The translations under genes and the position numbers were made by a program. Of a stretch of DNA of 9,180 nucleotides, positions 1 through 5,914 are shown one piece after another (within the stretch, counting starts at the first letter, position 1; every line of letters starts with the position of its first letter). The stretch is from Methanobacteriota archaeon (lineage in GTDB: Archaea; Thermoplasmatota; Thermoplasmata; RBG-16-68-12), in the NCBI GenBank assembly GCA_005878515.1, contig VBLZ01000179.1, positions 1 through 9,180 on the forward strand, given 5' to 3'. The notes beneath the pieces were generated by a model. That model was not told the DNA's origin. It searched no databases and saw nothing but the letters and a program-made list of their open reading frames with translations.

Positions 1-24
1 CACCCGGACGACCTGAGGCCGCCG

Positions 25-645
25 ATGGCCTCATTGGATGAGCTCCTGACCGCGCTGTTCGGCACGCTCGGTCCGGCCGGCAGCCTCGTCATCCTTCTCG
101 TGATCTTCGCGGTCGACGCGGCGCTGTTTCCTGCGCTGCCGGAAGTCTGGATTGTCGTCACGTACACGTATCGGCCGGAGCTGCTCGGGCCGGTCGCGTG
201 GGCCGGCCTCTTGCTCGCGATGGCGGTCGCCGGTGACATCCTCGGCACGAGCCTCCTCTATGCGGCCGTCCACCGCTGGGTCGTCCAACGCGGGCGGATG
301 CCGCATTGGCTCGAGCGGTCGATGAAGAAGTGGACGAGCTTCCTCCTCGTGCGGGATGAGCGGGTCATCCTGATGAACCGCGCGGTGCCCGTCATCCCGA
401 TGGTGGGGGCGTTCATCGCGACACTCGGGTGGAACTATCGACGGTCCATGGCGTACGTGGCCGCGGGTGGCCTCGCGAAGTACGCCGTCCTCCTGTACAT
501 CGTGTTCGTGATCGGGCTCGCCTATGACGTCGAGACGGCCCGGTGGATTACCCTGGCCCTCGTCGCGATCGTCGTCGGCTTGTCGTTCGTCGCGTCGTGG
601 ATCCGGCGGCGGCGCATCGAGGCGTCGACGGTCCCGCGGCCCTGA
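25..645 (+). CDS. DedA/VTT-like multipass membrane protein
   Basis: A 206-residue, strongly hydrophobic protein with about five predicted membrane segments (roughly residues 17-38, 55-80, 118-135, 140-165 and 170-193) and a short basic C-terminal tail containing an RRRR run, probably cytoplasmic. The central LPEVW stretch, the GDILGTSLLY segment and the later NRAVPVIPMVGA...YRR pattern resemble the layout of DedA/SNARE-associated (VTT) proteins. In that family, an E-P element and an R-F-x-P...AG element form re-entrant loops, and characterised members flip lipids or lipid carriers. The usual Arg-Phe of the second motif is replaced by Asn-Arg-Ala-Val, so the assignment is tentative. The ATG at 25 follows a weakly purine-rich stretch. 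Its stop is three bases from the stop of the convergent glycosyltransferase gene. Promoter and upstream context lie outside the window. It could instead belong to another small envelope family. Confidence 0.6.
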   Translation: MASLDELLTALFGTLGPAGSLVILLVIFAVDAALFPALPEVWIVVTYTYRPELLGPVAWAGLLLAMAVAGDILGTSLLYAAVHRWVVQRGRMPHWLERSMKKWTSFLLVRDERVILMNRAVPVIPMVGAFIATLGWNYRRSMAYVAAGGLAKYAVLLYIVFVIGLAYDVETARWITLALVAIVVGLSFVASWIRRRRIEASTVPRP

Positions 646-667
646 GATCAGCGCGCGGGCGCGGGAC
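631..667. terminator. GC-rich hairpin spanning two convergent stop codons
   Basis: Arms GTCCCGCG (631-638) and CGCGGGAC (660-667) are perfect 8-base complements around a 21-base loop. The loop contains the stop codon of the membrane-protein gene (643-645) and the reverse-strand stop of the GT2 gene (648-650). It could slow or end transcription from both sides. There is no T-tract, and such stems arise easily by chance in GC-rich DNA, so the role is inferred from position only. Confidence 0.2.
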
Positions 668-1400
668 GGAAGAGCTCTCGAGGACTTCGCCCGGTGGCGT
701 AATACAGGATCGTTGACGCGACGTATTCCTGCAGGATTGTCCGTAGATATCCGTACGTCCGGAAGCGACGCATCGACGTCTCGACGATGATCGGGAGGAG
801 GACAAAGCGCCCGATGGACCGGGACCGGATCGCCAGGTCATGCGTCTCGTTCAGGACGAGGTCCTCCCGGATTCCGCCGAGCGTCTCGAACGCCGCCGTG
901 CGGAAGAAGAAGCAGTAGCCGGCGTTGTGCGGGATGCCCCAGATCGTCATTGCCCGCTGATACGCGTTCGCGAGGTAGAAGAGGGACCGTTCGATCCAGC
1001 GTCCGCTCGCGGGCGCGAAGCCGGTCGCCCCTCCCACGACGGCGGGGTCTCCGAGGGCCAGGAAGACGTCCTCGATGAGGTTTGGTGGCAGGAGGCAGTC
1101 CGCGTCGACGAACAGGAGCGCGTCCCCGGTTGCCGCTGCGGCACCGCGGTTCCGGCCCTCCCCGGGCCCGCGGCGTTCCCCTTCCAGGACGGTGGTCCCT
1201 GCCGCGCGGGCGACGTCCCCGGTCCCATCCGAGCTGCCCGAATCCGCGACGATTACCTCGTCCGGCGGGACGGTCTGGCGCCGCAGCGATTCGAACAGGG
1301 CGGGAAGATACTTCGCCTCGTTCCAGGTCGGCACGATGACGGAGATCCGGGGCGCCGCATCGCGGCCGACCGCGGCGTGGGCCCGGGCGGGCTCAGCCAT
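648..1400 (-). CDS. Family 2 (GT-A) glycosyltransferase
   Basis: A 250-residue glycosyltransferase that should transfer a sugar from a nucleotide-sugar to a lipid carrier, lipid or glycan at the cytoplasmic membrane face. Acceptor and sugar cannot be read from the sequence. GT2/GT-A features are clear: ISVIVPTWNE at residues 19-28 opens the Rossmann-like nucleotide-binding half, DSGSSDGT is at 53-60, the metal-binding DAD is at 99-101, and an ETHDLAIRSRSIG segment at 185-197 corresponds to the acceptor-side ED-like region with the catalytic-base position. No membrane helices are evident, although the C-terminal 40 residues are aromatic and basic and may touch the membrane. The ATG at 1400 lies five bases after the stop of the upstream GT4 gene. 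An in-frame GTG at 1409 would instead overlap that stop as GTGA, giving three more residues. Either way the two genes look like one transcript with coupled translation. The frame stays open far upstream inside the GT4 gene, but that part is not real. Confidence 0.88.
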   Translation of the reverse strand: MAEPARAHAAVGRDAAPRISVIVPTWNEAKYLPALFESLRRQTVPPDEVIVADSGSSDGTGDVARAAGTTVLEGERRGPGEGRNRGAAAATGDALLFVDADCLLPPNLIEDVFLALGDPAVVGGATGFAPASGRWIERSLFYLANAYQRAMTIWGIPHNAGYCFFFRTAAFETLGGIREDLVLNETHDLAIRSRSIGRFVLLPIIVETSMRRFRTYGYLRTILQEYVASTILYYATGRSPRELFRPAPAR

Positions 1401-1405
1401 GGTCG

Positions 1406-2560
1406 TCACGCGGCCACGAGGCGATCGTACACCCGCTCGAGGCGCCGCGTGCACCGTTCGACCGAATACCGGAGGGCGGTTTCCCGGGCGGCCTCGCGCA
1501 TCCCGTCGGGTTCGCGCAGGCAGCGGAGGATCGCGGCCGCGCAGCCCCGCACGTCGTTCGGCTCGAAGAGGGCGCCGTTCACGCCCTCGTGCACGAACTC
1601 CGGGATCGCGCGGTAGTTCGCGCCGGCGACCGGCCGCCCCGACGCGAGGGCCTCCAGGACGACGAGCCCCTGGGTCTCGAACTTCGATGCGATCGCGAAC
1701 GCGTCCGCCGCCGCGTAGTACTTCGGCAGGTCCACGTCCGGGACGAAGCCGGTGAAGATCACGTCGCCGGCGAGGCCGAGGTGCCGGACGAGATCGTAGT
1801 ATTTCTCCATGTACGGCCCCGTGCCGACGATCATGAGCTTCGTATCCGGGTTCGCCTCGAGGACCCGGGGGAACGCCTGGATGAGCGTCGTCAGGTTCTT
1901 CTCCGGCGCGACGCGGCCGACGTGCAGGATGACGTCGTGGCCGTTCAGCCCCCACTTCGTCCGGACGCCTTGACCGGGCGTGCCCGGGCGGAATCGCTCG
2001 GTGTCGACCCCGGTCGGGATCACGTCCGCGATCTTCGCGGCCGGAGACAGGGCGAGGATCTCGTCCAGGATCGCGCGGCTCGGGACGACGACGCCGTGGG
2101 TCTTTCGCAGGAAGACGCGAAGGTAGAAGCGCAATCCGCGCTCGAGGAGATGGAGGTTCAGGCCGAACGGTGAGTAGAACGCGAGCGTCTCGTGGATCAT
2201 CGTATGGAACGTCGAGACGCGGGGCACCTTCGCTTGCCACGAGGCCCAGATCCCCTTGATCCCGACGAAACCGACCCCGTGGATGTGGATCACGTCGATC
2301 CCCATCTCCTTGATCAGGTCCGTCTCCCGCCCCGGGAACATCGCGAGCCGATAGCCCGGGTAGTGCGCGAACTCCTTCGCCCGCACATAGATCGTCCCGG
2401 CCTCCCGCTTCCCCCGTCGGCGGGGATCCTCGGGCGCGAAGACGACGACCTCGTGCCCGTGGGCCTCGAGCTGCCGCCGCGTCGTCAAGACGGACGTCAC
2501 GACGCCATCGACGGTGGGCAGGTAACTATCCGTGAAGAGCGCGATCCGCGTGAGATCCAC
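1406..2560 (-). CDS. Family 4 (GT-B) glycosyltransferase
   Basis: A 384-residue retaining glycosyltransferase of the GT4 family with two Rossmann domains. The N-terminal TRIALFTDSYLPTVDGVVTS (residues 4-23) is typical of enzymes that glycosylate diacylglycerol-like lipids, phosphatidylinositol or glycan intermediates. HIHG at 92-95 and STFHT at 116-120 form the acceptor side. HVGRVAPEKN at 213-222 begins the donor-binding domain, and FETQGLVVLEALASG at 294-308 carries the E-x7-E signature (E295, E303), followed by NGALFEP at 328-334. Activity as an archaeal membrane-lipid or surface-glycan glycosyltransferase is inferred; the exact substrate is unknown. The start is taken as the GTG at 2560 because family proteins begin just before the RIALFTD strand. 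An ATG at 2683 would add 41 Arg/Gly-rich residues with no family counterpart. No clear Shine-Dalgarno sequence or TATA box precedes the GTG, so the transcript probably starts further up. It is followed directly by the GT2 gene. Confidence 0.9.
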   Translation of the reverse strand: MDLTRIALFTDSYLPTVDGVVTSVLTTRRQLEAHGHEVVVFAPEDPRRRGKREAGTIYVRAKEFAHYPGYRLAMFPGRETDLIKEMGIDVIHIHGVGFVGIKGIWASWQAKVPRVSTFHTMIHETLAFYSPFGLNLHLLERGLRFYLRVFLRKTHGVVVPSRAILDEILALSPAAKIADVIPTGVDTERFRPGTPGQGVRTKWGLNGHDVILHVGRVAPEKNLTTLIQAFPRVLEANPDTKLMIVGTGPYMEKYYDLVRHLGLAGDVIFTGFVPDVDLPKYYAAADAFAIASKFETQGLVVLEALASGRPVAGANYRAIPEFVHEGVNGALFEPNDVRGCAAAILRCLREPDGMREAARETALRYSVERCTRRLERVYDRLVAA

Positions 2561-2831
2561 CCCCGTGTGAACGCGACTGAGGCCGGGCGACTCCCGCGCC
2601 TCTCCCCCGACTGATGATCGCCCTCGCCTCCAACGAATCTGCCGTCCCCGACACCCCGCCGCGAGGGGCTCCGCGCTCGCCATGCTCGAGACAGGCGAGA
2701 GCCCGTACGGCTGCGTGTCGGCCCACGGTTGGAGTTTGGTCAGGCTACTTGAAGTTTGTGGGCGGTCTTTCGTACGTTGATAATACGCGCGCAGGCACGA
2801 ATGGAGGCTGCCGTCCGCCACGCCGGATTCG
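2561..2831. other. 271-base non-coding gap with a possible promoter
   Basis: No convincing gene lies between thiD and the GT4 gene. Open frames here are short, Arg/Pro-rich and lack family-like sequence. A minus-strand TATTAT at 2785-2780 sits in the AT-richer part (about 2740-2785) and could be the TATA box of the glycosyltransferase unit, starting near 2755 and giving a leader of almost 200 bases. No tRNA, known riboswitch core or repeat was recognised. The length is unusual for this compact window, so a structured leader or small RNA cannot be excluded. Confidence 0.35.
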
Positions 2832-2840
2832 TTAATCCGG
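2823..2840 (-). terminator. Hairpin enclosing the thiD stop codon
   Basis: On the minus strand, CCGGATT and AATCCGG form a perfect 7-base stem closing a four-base AACG loop. The thiD TAA stop (2834-2832) straddles the first arm and the loop. It may end the thiD transcript or protect its 3' end. There is no following T-run, so termination by the usual archaeal U-tract is not supported. Confidence 0.3.
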
Positions 2841-3608
2841 GAGGACGTGGGAATTGATGATTTCGACCCCTCGGCCCGCCCGGTACGATTCGCGGAACCC
2901 CGCGGCGACCTTCTGACGGGCGGATTCGACGGCCTCGGGGAGGGAACGGCCGAGGGCGAGATAGGCCGCGGTCGAGGCGGCGAGTGTGCAGCCGGCGCCG
3001 TGAAGGGCCTTCGCGACCCGCCGCCCCGGGAGGCGCCGGACCCGTCGACCGTCGAATAAGACGTCGACGAGGGGCCCTTTCATGTGACCTCCTTTGACGA
3101 GGACCGCCTCCGGTCCGAGCCCGTGGATGGCCCGGGCCGCGGCCTCCATCGACTCGACGTCCGTGATCCGGATGCCCGACAGGCGCTCGGCCTCGAAGCG
3201 GTTCGGGGTGACGAGGGCGGCGCGACCGAGGAGGTGATCCACGAGGGCGTCCGGTAAGTCGTCTTGCTCGAGGCTCGCCCCGACCGTCGCCACCATGACC
3301 GGGTCCACGACGAGCGGGAACGTCGTGCCGCGGAGCCCGCGGGCGACGACCCGCACGATCTCGGCCGAGTAGAGCATGCCCGTCTTCGCCGCGCGCACAT
3401 CGAAGTCCCCGAGGACCGCGCGGAGTTGCTTCCGGATTTCGGCCGTCGGGATCGGGAAGATCGAGTCGACAGAACGCGTGTTCTGGGCGGTCACGCACGT
3501 AATGACCGATGTCCCGTGGACCCCGACCGACGCGAACGATTTCAGGTCCGCCTGGATGCCGGCACCGCCCCCCGAGTCGCTCCCCGCGATCGTCAGGGCG
3601 GTCCGCAC
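2832..3608 (-). CDS. thiD: Hydroxymethylpyrimidine (phosphate) kinase ThiD
   Basis: A 258-residue ribokinase-fold enzyme that phosphorylates 4-amino-5-hydroxymethyl-2-methylpyrimidine and its monophosphate to HMP-PP, the pyrimidine half of thiamine. Visible marks: AGSDSGGGAGIQADLK at residues 8-23, KTGML at 75-79, VDPVM at 101-105, TPNRFEAERLSG at 134-145, and VKGGH at 171-175. The ATP/anion-hole segment HGAGCT at 203-208 holds the conserved Cys207 but has Ala for Thr in the usual GTGCT. Length matches stand-alone ThiD; there is no fused C-terminal ThiN domain, which many archaeal ThiD proteins carry. The start is a GTG at 3608 directly before RTALTIAGSD; no in-frame start upstream gives a better N terminus. 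A weak CTTAAG box 26 bases upstream would fit a leaderless transcript. The gene stands alone, divergent from the small gene at 3714, with no other thiamine gene nearby. I see no TPP riboswitch in front of it. Confidence 0.95.
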   Translation of the reverse strand: MRTALTIAGSDSGGGAGIQADLKSFASVGVHGTSVITCVTAQNTRSVDSIFPIPTAEIRKQLRAVLGDFDVRAAKTGMLYSAEIVRVVARGLRGTTFPLVVDPVMVATVGASLEQDDLPDALVDHLLGRAALVTPNRFEAERLSGIRITDVESMEAAARAIHGLGPEAVLVKGGHMKGPLVDVLFDGRRVRRLPGRRVAKALHGAGCTLAASTAAYLALGRSLPEAVESARQKVAAGFRESYRAGRGVEIINSHVLPD

Positions 3609-3631
3609 GCTCGCACCATCGAGGGGGTCGG

Positions 3632-3637
3632 CTTAAG
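3632..3637 (-). promoter_or_regulatory. Weak TATA-like box for thiD
   Basis: The CTTAAG hexamer, part of the palindrome GCTTAAGGCT/AGCCTTAAGC, is centred about 26 bases before the thiD GTG, the spacing expected between a TATA box and the start of a leaderless archaeal mRNA. The match to a TATA consensus is poor. The stronger TATTTAA at 3687-3681 on this strand is an alternative and would give a leader of about 50 bases. Confidence 0.25.
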
Positions 3638-3680
3638 GCTGACGCGGACGACGTCGCCGAACGTGCCGGGCGGAACACGG

Positions 3681-3688
3681 TTAAATAG
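3681..3688 (+). promoter_or_regulatory. TATA-like box for the gene at 3714
   Basis: TTAAATAG begins 33 bases before the ATG at 3714, in otherwise GC-rich DNA. Transcription would begin a few bases before, or at, the start codon, matching a leaderless or near-leaderless mRNA; no Shine-Dalgarno sequence is present. The prf1 gene shows a similar box (ATAAATAA) at the same 33-base distance from its proposed ATG, which strengthens both calls. Confidence 0.6.
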
Positions 3689-3713
3689 CGCGTGGCTCTT
3701 CGGAGCGGAAACC

Positions 3714-4097
3714 ATGCGCGCGCGGAGCGGTCACTTCAAGTTCGACAAGAAGGTGAAGTGGAAGAACCTCGTGTCCGCGTTCCGGCCCCTGTTCCTGAAG
3801 TTCCTCGAGGAAACCCAACAGCTCCCCGAGGACATGGAGAGCGTCGACGTCCTGATCGAGGAGAACCTGCGGGACCTGCGAAACAACCGCAAACCGGAGG
3901 GATACAACCGGGAGGGACTCATGCGGATGATCTTCCCGATCTCGAACCAGGTCGAGTTCTACCTGTACGGCCGCGGGAAGACGATCGAGGTCGCCCGGGT
4001 GACCGAGCAATTGAGCCGGATCCTCCAGAAGTATCATCTCAAGCACACGATTGAGTGGGACCGGCTCAAGATCTTCGCCGACAAGAAAGAGGCGTAG
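3714..4097 (+). CDS. Conserved-looking small protein of unknown function
   Basis: A 127-residue soluble protein that I do not recognise. It is highly charged, basic at the N terminus (MRARSGHFKFDKKVKWK) and rich in Lys/Glu/Arg. It has no membrane segment, signal peptide, or Cys/His metal site. The pattern suggests a mixed alpha/beta domain: a helical first half (about residues 15-60), a strand pair around FPISNQVEFYLYGRGKTI (73-90), a helix over VARVTEQLSRILQKY (92-106), and a final strand near HTIEWDRLKIF (110-120). Normal codon use, an unbroken frame and an own TATA-like box with correct spacing argue for a real gene. The frame is open upstream to 3264, but that part overlaps thiD antisense and is rejected in favour of the ATG at 3714. 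It is divergent from thiD and convergent with thpR, so operon context gives no hint. The basic surface could fit RNA or ribosome binding, but that is a guess. Confidence 0.8.
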   Translation: MRARSGHFKFDKKVKWKNLVSAFRPLFLKFLEETQQLPEDMESVDVLIEENLRDLRNNRKPEGYNREGLMRMIFPISNQVEFYLYGRGKTIEVARVTEQLSRILQKYHLKHTIEWDRLKIFADKKEA

Positions 4098-4134
4098 ACG
4101 CCATCGAGCCTCAAATCGCCCGACAGGATACCGT

Positions 4135-4154
4135 ATACCTCTACTTAGAGGTAT
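4135..4154. repeat. Perfect 9-bp inverted repeat between convergent genes
   Basis: ATACCTCTA (4135-4143) and TAGAGGTAT (4146-4154) are exact complements around a two-base CT spacer. The element is AT-rich, unlike its surroundings, and lies in the 95-base gap between the ends of the small gene at 3714 and thpR. It may be a bidirectional transcription-end hairpin or a dimer-type protein binding site. No T-tract flanks it, so neither role is shown. Confidence 0.5.
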
Positions 4155-4192
4155 GAACGCAAACCCATCCCATGAAGCACCGATGGACTCGC

Positions 4193-4750
4193 TCACTCTC
4201 CGAACACGACCGTCGAGACGACCGAGTACTGGGCGCCGCCCGGGGTGAGCACGCTCTTCTTCAGGTAGATTCGATCGACCCGATGGTGCCCGAAGACGTC
4301 GTCGCGGTGGGCCTCCAGGAGACCCCGAACGCGGTCGAGATCCCGGTGCCCTTTCACCCGAGCCAAGGTCACATGGGCCTTCCACGGGCGTCGCTCCGCG
4401 GCGAATCCGAGGGACTCGAGCGAGGCGTCCAGCGCCGCGGCGGCCCGGCCGATCGGCTCGGCCCCGTCGACGCCGACCCAGATGACGTTCATCCGCGAGA
4501 GACTCGGGAACGCCCCGGTCTCCCGCACCGTGATCTCGAACGGCCGAATGTCGGCACACGCCTCGCGAATCGCGCCTTCGATTTCGGGGACGAGGCCCTC
4601 CTCGGTGTCGCCCAGGAACTTCACTGTGAGGTGGAGCTGGTCCGTGGAGACGACCTTGAGTGAAGCACTTGCGTGGTGCAGTTGCTCGGCAAACTGCTCG
4701 AGGGAGGGCGACGGTGGAATGTCGACGGCAACGAATCCGCGAAAGGTCAC
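4193..4750 (-). CDS. thpR: RNA 2',3'-cyclic phosphodiesterase (2H family) ThpR
   Basis: A 185-residue member of the 2H phosphoesterase superfamily (ThpR/LigT), which opens 2',3'-cyclic phosphates on RNA ends to 2'-phosphates and can join 2'-5' ends in vitro. The two catalytic H-x-T motifs are present with the usual spacing: HLT at residues 40-42 in a LHLTVKFLGDT strand, and HVT at 126-128 in a WKAHVTLARVK strand. The N-terminal FRGFVAVDIP and the C-terminal YSVVSTVVF strands are also typical, and length is normal. The GTG start (4750-4748) overlaps the TGA stop (4749-4747) of the preceding gene as GTGA, indicating coupled translation. It is the last gene of the pyrH operon. The cellular target in archaea is not well established; a role in tRNA halves or RNA repair is inference. 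Confidence 0.93.
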   Translation of the reverse strand: MTFRGFVAVDIPPSPSLEQFAEQLHHASASLKVVSTDQLHLTVKFLGDTEEGLVPEIEGAIREACADIRPFEITVRETGAFPSLSRMNVIWVGVDGAEPIGRAAAALDASLESLGFAAERRPWKAHVTLARVKGHRDLDRVRGLLEAHRDDVFGHHRVDRIYLKKSVLTPGGAQYSVVSTVVFGE

Positions 4751-5151
4751 GGAGTGAGGTCTCCCCGCGCCGGCGTGTTCGGTTCCGCCACGAACCGACC
4801 GTGTTCGTCGAAGCGTCCCCGAAGATGCCCTTCGCGCACGGCGGTCCGCAGGATCCTCGCCGCCACCTCCCCAGAGACAGAGAGTTCGGCCGCGAGATCG
4901 CTGACTTCGAGCGTCCCGCGGGTGACCGCATACGCTGCCGCGTGAGCGAGCGCGAGATCGCGGGATCGGAGCCGTCGCGCGTATGCGAGGAAGTACAGCC
5001 CCGGGATGAGGAAGACGAAGGCGCACAGGGTTGCGGCTGCGACGCTGATGACCTGCTGAAGCACGGCCCCGGCGCCGGCGAGGATTCCGCCCAGGCCGGC
5101 CACGGCCAGCGATATCGTCGCGAGGACCTCGTACAGCGTCCGGCGGTTCAT
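4747..5151 (-). CDS. Membrane protein with C-terminal winged-helix-like domain
   Basis: A 134-residue protein of unrecognised family. After a short basic start (MNRRTLYE), two hydrophobic segments (about residues 8-31 and 35-57) form a membrane hairpin. A basic link (ARRLRSRD) leads to a helical region at about 66-125 that resembles a winged helix-turn-helix: a first helix (ALAHAAAYAV), then LEVSDLAAELSVSGEVAARILRTAVREG, like a turn-helix plus recognition helix, then a wing-like strand pair LRGRFDEHGRFVAE. This suggests a membrane-tethered nucleic-acid binding or protein-interaction module with both ends in the cytoplasm. ACGGAG seven to twelve bases before the ATG serves as a Shine-Dalgarno site. 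The gene starts 15 bases after the pyrH stop, and its own stop overlaps the thpR start (GTGA), so it is firmly inside the operon. Function is unknown, and the wHTH assignment is from pattern only. Confidence 0.8.
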   Translation of the reverse strand: MNRRTLYEVLATISLAVAGLGGILAGAGAVLQQVISVAAATLCAFVFLIPGLYFLAYARRLRSRDLALAHAAAYAVTRGTLEVSDLAAELSVSGEVAARILRTAVREGHLRGRFDEHGRFVAEPNTPARGDLTP

Positions 5152-5166
5152 GCAGACTCCGTGCCA

Positions 5167-5847
5167 TCACTCGACGAAGGTCCCGCGAAACGGATTGCCC
5201 AAAATCGCGGACCGGAGCGCCTTCAGATCGCGACCGGCGACGACGCTGAGCGGGGTCCGGTCTCGCGCGACGACGCGCGCAGCCATGGGGTCGAACACGA
5301 TGCTCGGCCCGGCGGCGGTGTGTCCCTTCCCCGCGAGATCGATGAGCTCCTGGAACGTGATCCGTCCGAGCAACCGCGCGGTCGGGTCCTTTCGAGGATC
5401 GGTCGTGTACACCCCGGCCACGGAGGTCGCGTTCACGATCCGCGCGGCGTGGACGAACCGGGCCAGGGAGGCGCTCACGCGGTCCGTCGTGTGACCGGGG
5501 CGCGTACCCGCCATGATGACAATCGCGTGCCGGCGTCCGAGGGCGGCGGCTTCCGCGTAAGTCTTCGCGGGCTCGCGGTTCGCCCGACCGTTCAGGGCCG
5601 CGGCGAGCAGTCGTGCGTTGAGGCGCGTGACCGCGATGCCGAACTCGTCGAGTGTCCGTTCGCCGATGCCGAGCTCTCGCCCCGTCTCGATGTAATACCG
5701 CGCGATCCGACCGCCGCCGGTGACGATGAAGAGTTTGACGCGCTCCGAGACTTCACGAAAAAGCGCGGCGAGATCGCGGAGATACCGAGCGTCGTCGTCT
5801 CCCGGAACGAGGACGGATCCGCCGAGTGAAACGACGACTTTCTCCAT
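5167..5847 (-). CDS. pyrH: Archaeal UMP kinase
   Basis: A 226-residue amino-acid-kinase-fold enzyme that phosphorylates UMP to UDP in pyrimidine nucleotide synthesis. Sequence marks of the archaeal PyrH type: VVSLGGSVLVP at residues 5-15 (nucleotide/phosphate loop), IVTGGGRIARYYIE at 41-54, an ITR-N-like TRLNARLLAAAL at 74-85, MAGTRPGHTTD at 112-122 (UMP-binding region), GVYTTDPRKDP at 145-155 (ATP site), and FDPMAARVVAR at 185-195. The lack of the bacterial N-terminal extension and the overall pattern separate it from isopentenyl phosphate kinase and glutamate kinase. The ATG at 5847 puts the first strand right at the N terminus. The frame continues 46 codons further up, but that would run into the promoter and prf1. 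No Shine-Dalgarno sequence is seen, and a short leader of about 12 bases is expected from the shared TATA-like box. It is the first gene of the pyrH-wHTH-thpR operon. Confidence 0.95.
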   Translation of the reverse strand: MEKVVVSLGGSVLVPGDDDARYLRDLAALFREVSERVKLFIVTGGGRIARYYIETGRELGIGERTLDEFGIAVTRLNARLLAAALNGRANREPAKTYAEAAALGRRHAIVIMAGTRPGHTTDRVSASLARFVHAARIVNATSVAGVYTTDPRKDPTARLLGRITFQELIDLAGKGHTAAGPSIVFDPMAARVVARDRTPLSVVAGRDLKALRSAILGNPFRGTFVE

Positions 5848-5881
5848 GTGGACGCGGTCTCGACGCAAAAGGTAATGAACG

Positions 5882-5889
5882 ATAAATAA
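5882..5889. promoter_or_regulatory. TATA-like element between divergent pyrH and prf1
   Basis: ATAAATAA on the plus strand (TTATTTAT on the minus strand) is the only strong AT-rich box between the two genes. Rightward it begins 33 bases before the ATG at 5915, giving a near-leaderless prf1 mRNA. Leftward its centre is about 38 bases before the pyrH ATG, predicting a leader of about 12 bases. One near-symmetric box may therefore serve both operons, linking expression of the release factor and UMP kinase. Confidence 0.55.
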
Positions 5890-5914
5890 CTGTGTGGTGC
5901 GAACCATGAGCGAA

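Noticed and set aside
2611..2640. Box C/D guide RNA (TGATGA at 2612-2617)
   Set aside because: No matching D or D' CTGA box at suitable distance and no terminal stem.
2561..2683. N-terminal extension of the GT4 protein from ATG at 2683
   Set aside because: The 41 residues are Arg/Gly-rich and have no counterpart in the family, which begins at the RIALFTD strand.
3609..3713. TPP riboswitch before thiD
   Set aside because: No CTGAGA / ACCTGATCTGG-like core in the short upstream region on either strand.
3681..4931. 416-codon minus-strand frame across thpR and the small gene at 3714
   Set aside because: Overlaps three better-supported genes in other frames; its sequence is Arg/Gly/Pro-rich without domain-like pattern.
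4660..5829. 389-codon plus-strand frame opposite the pyrH operon
   Set aside because: Antisense shadow of the pyrH and wHTH genes; no initiation signal and no recognisable family.
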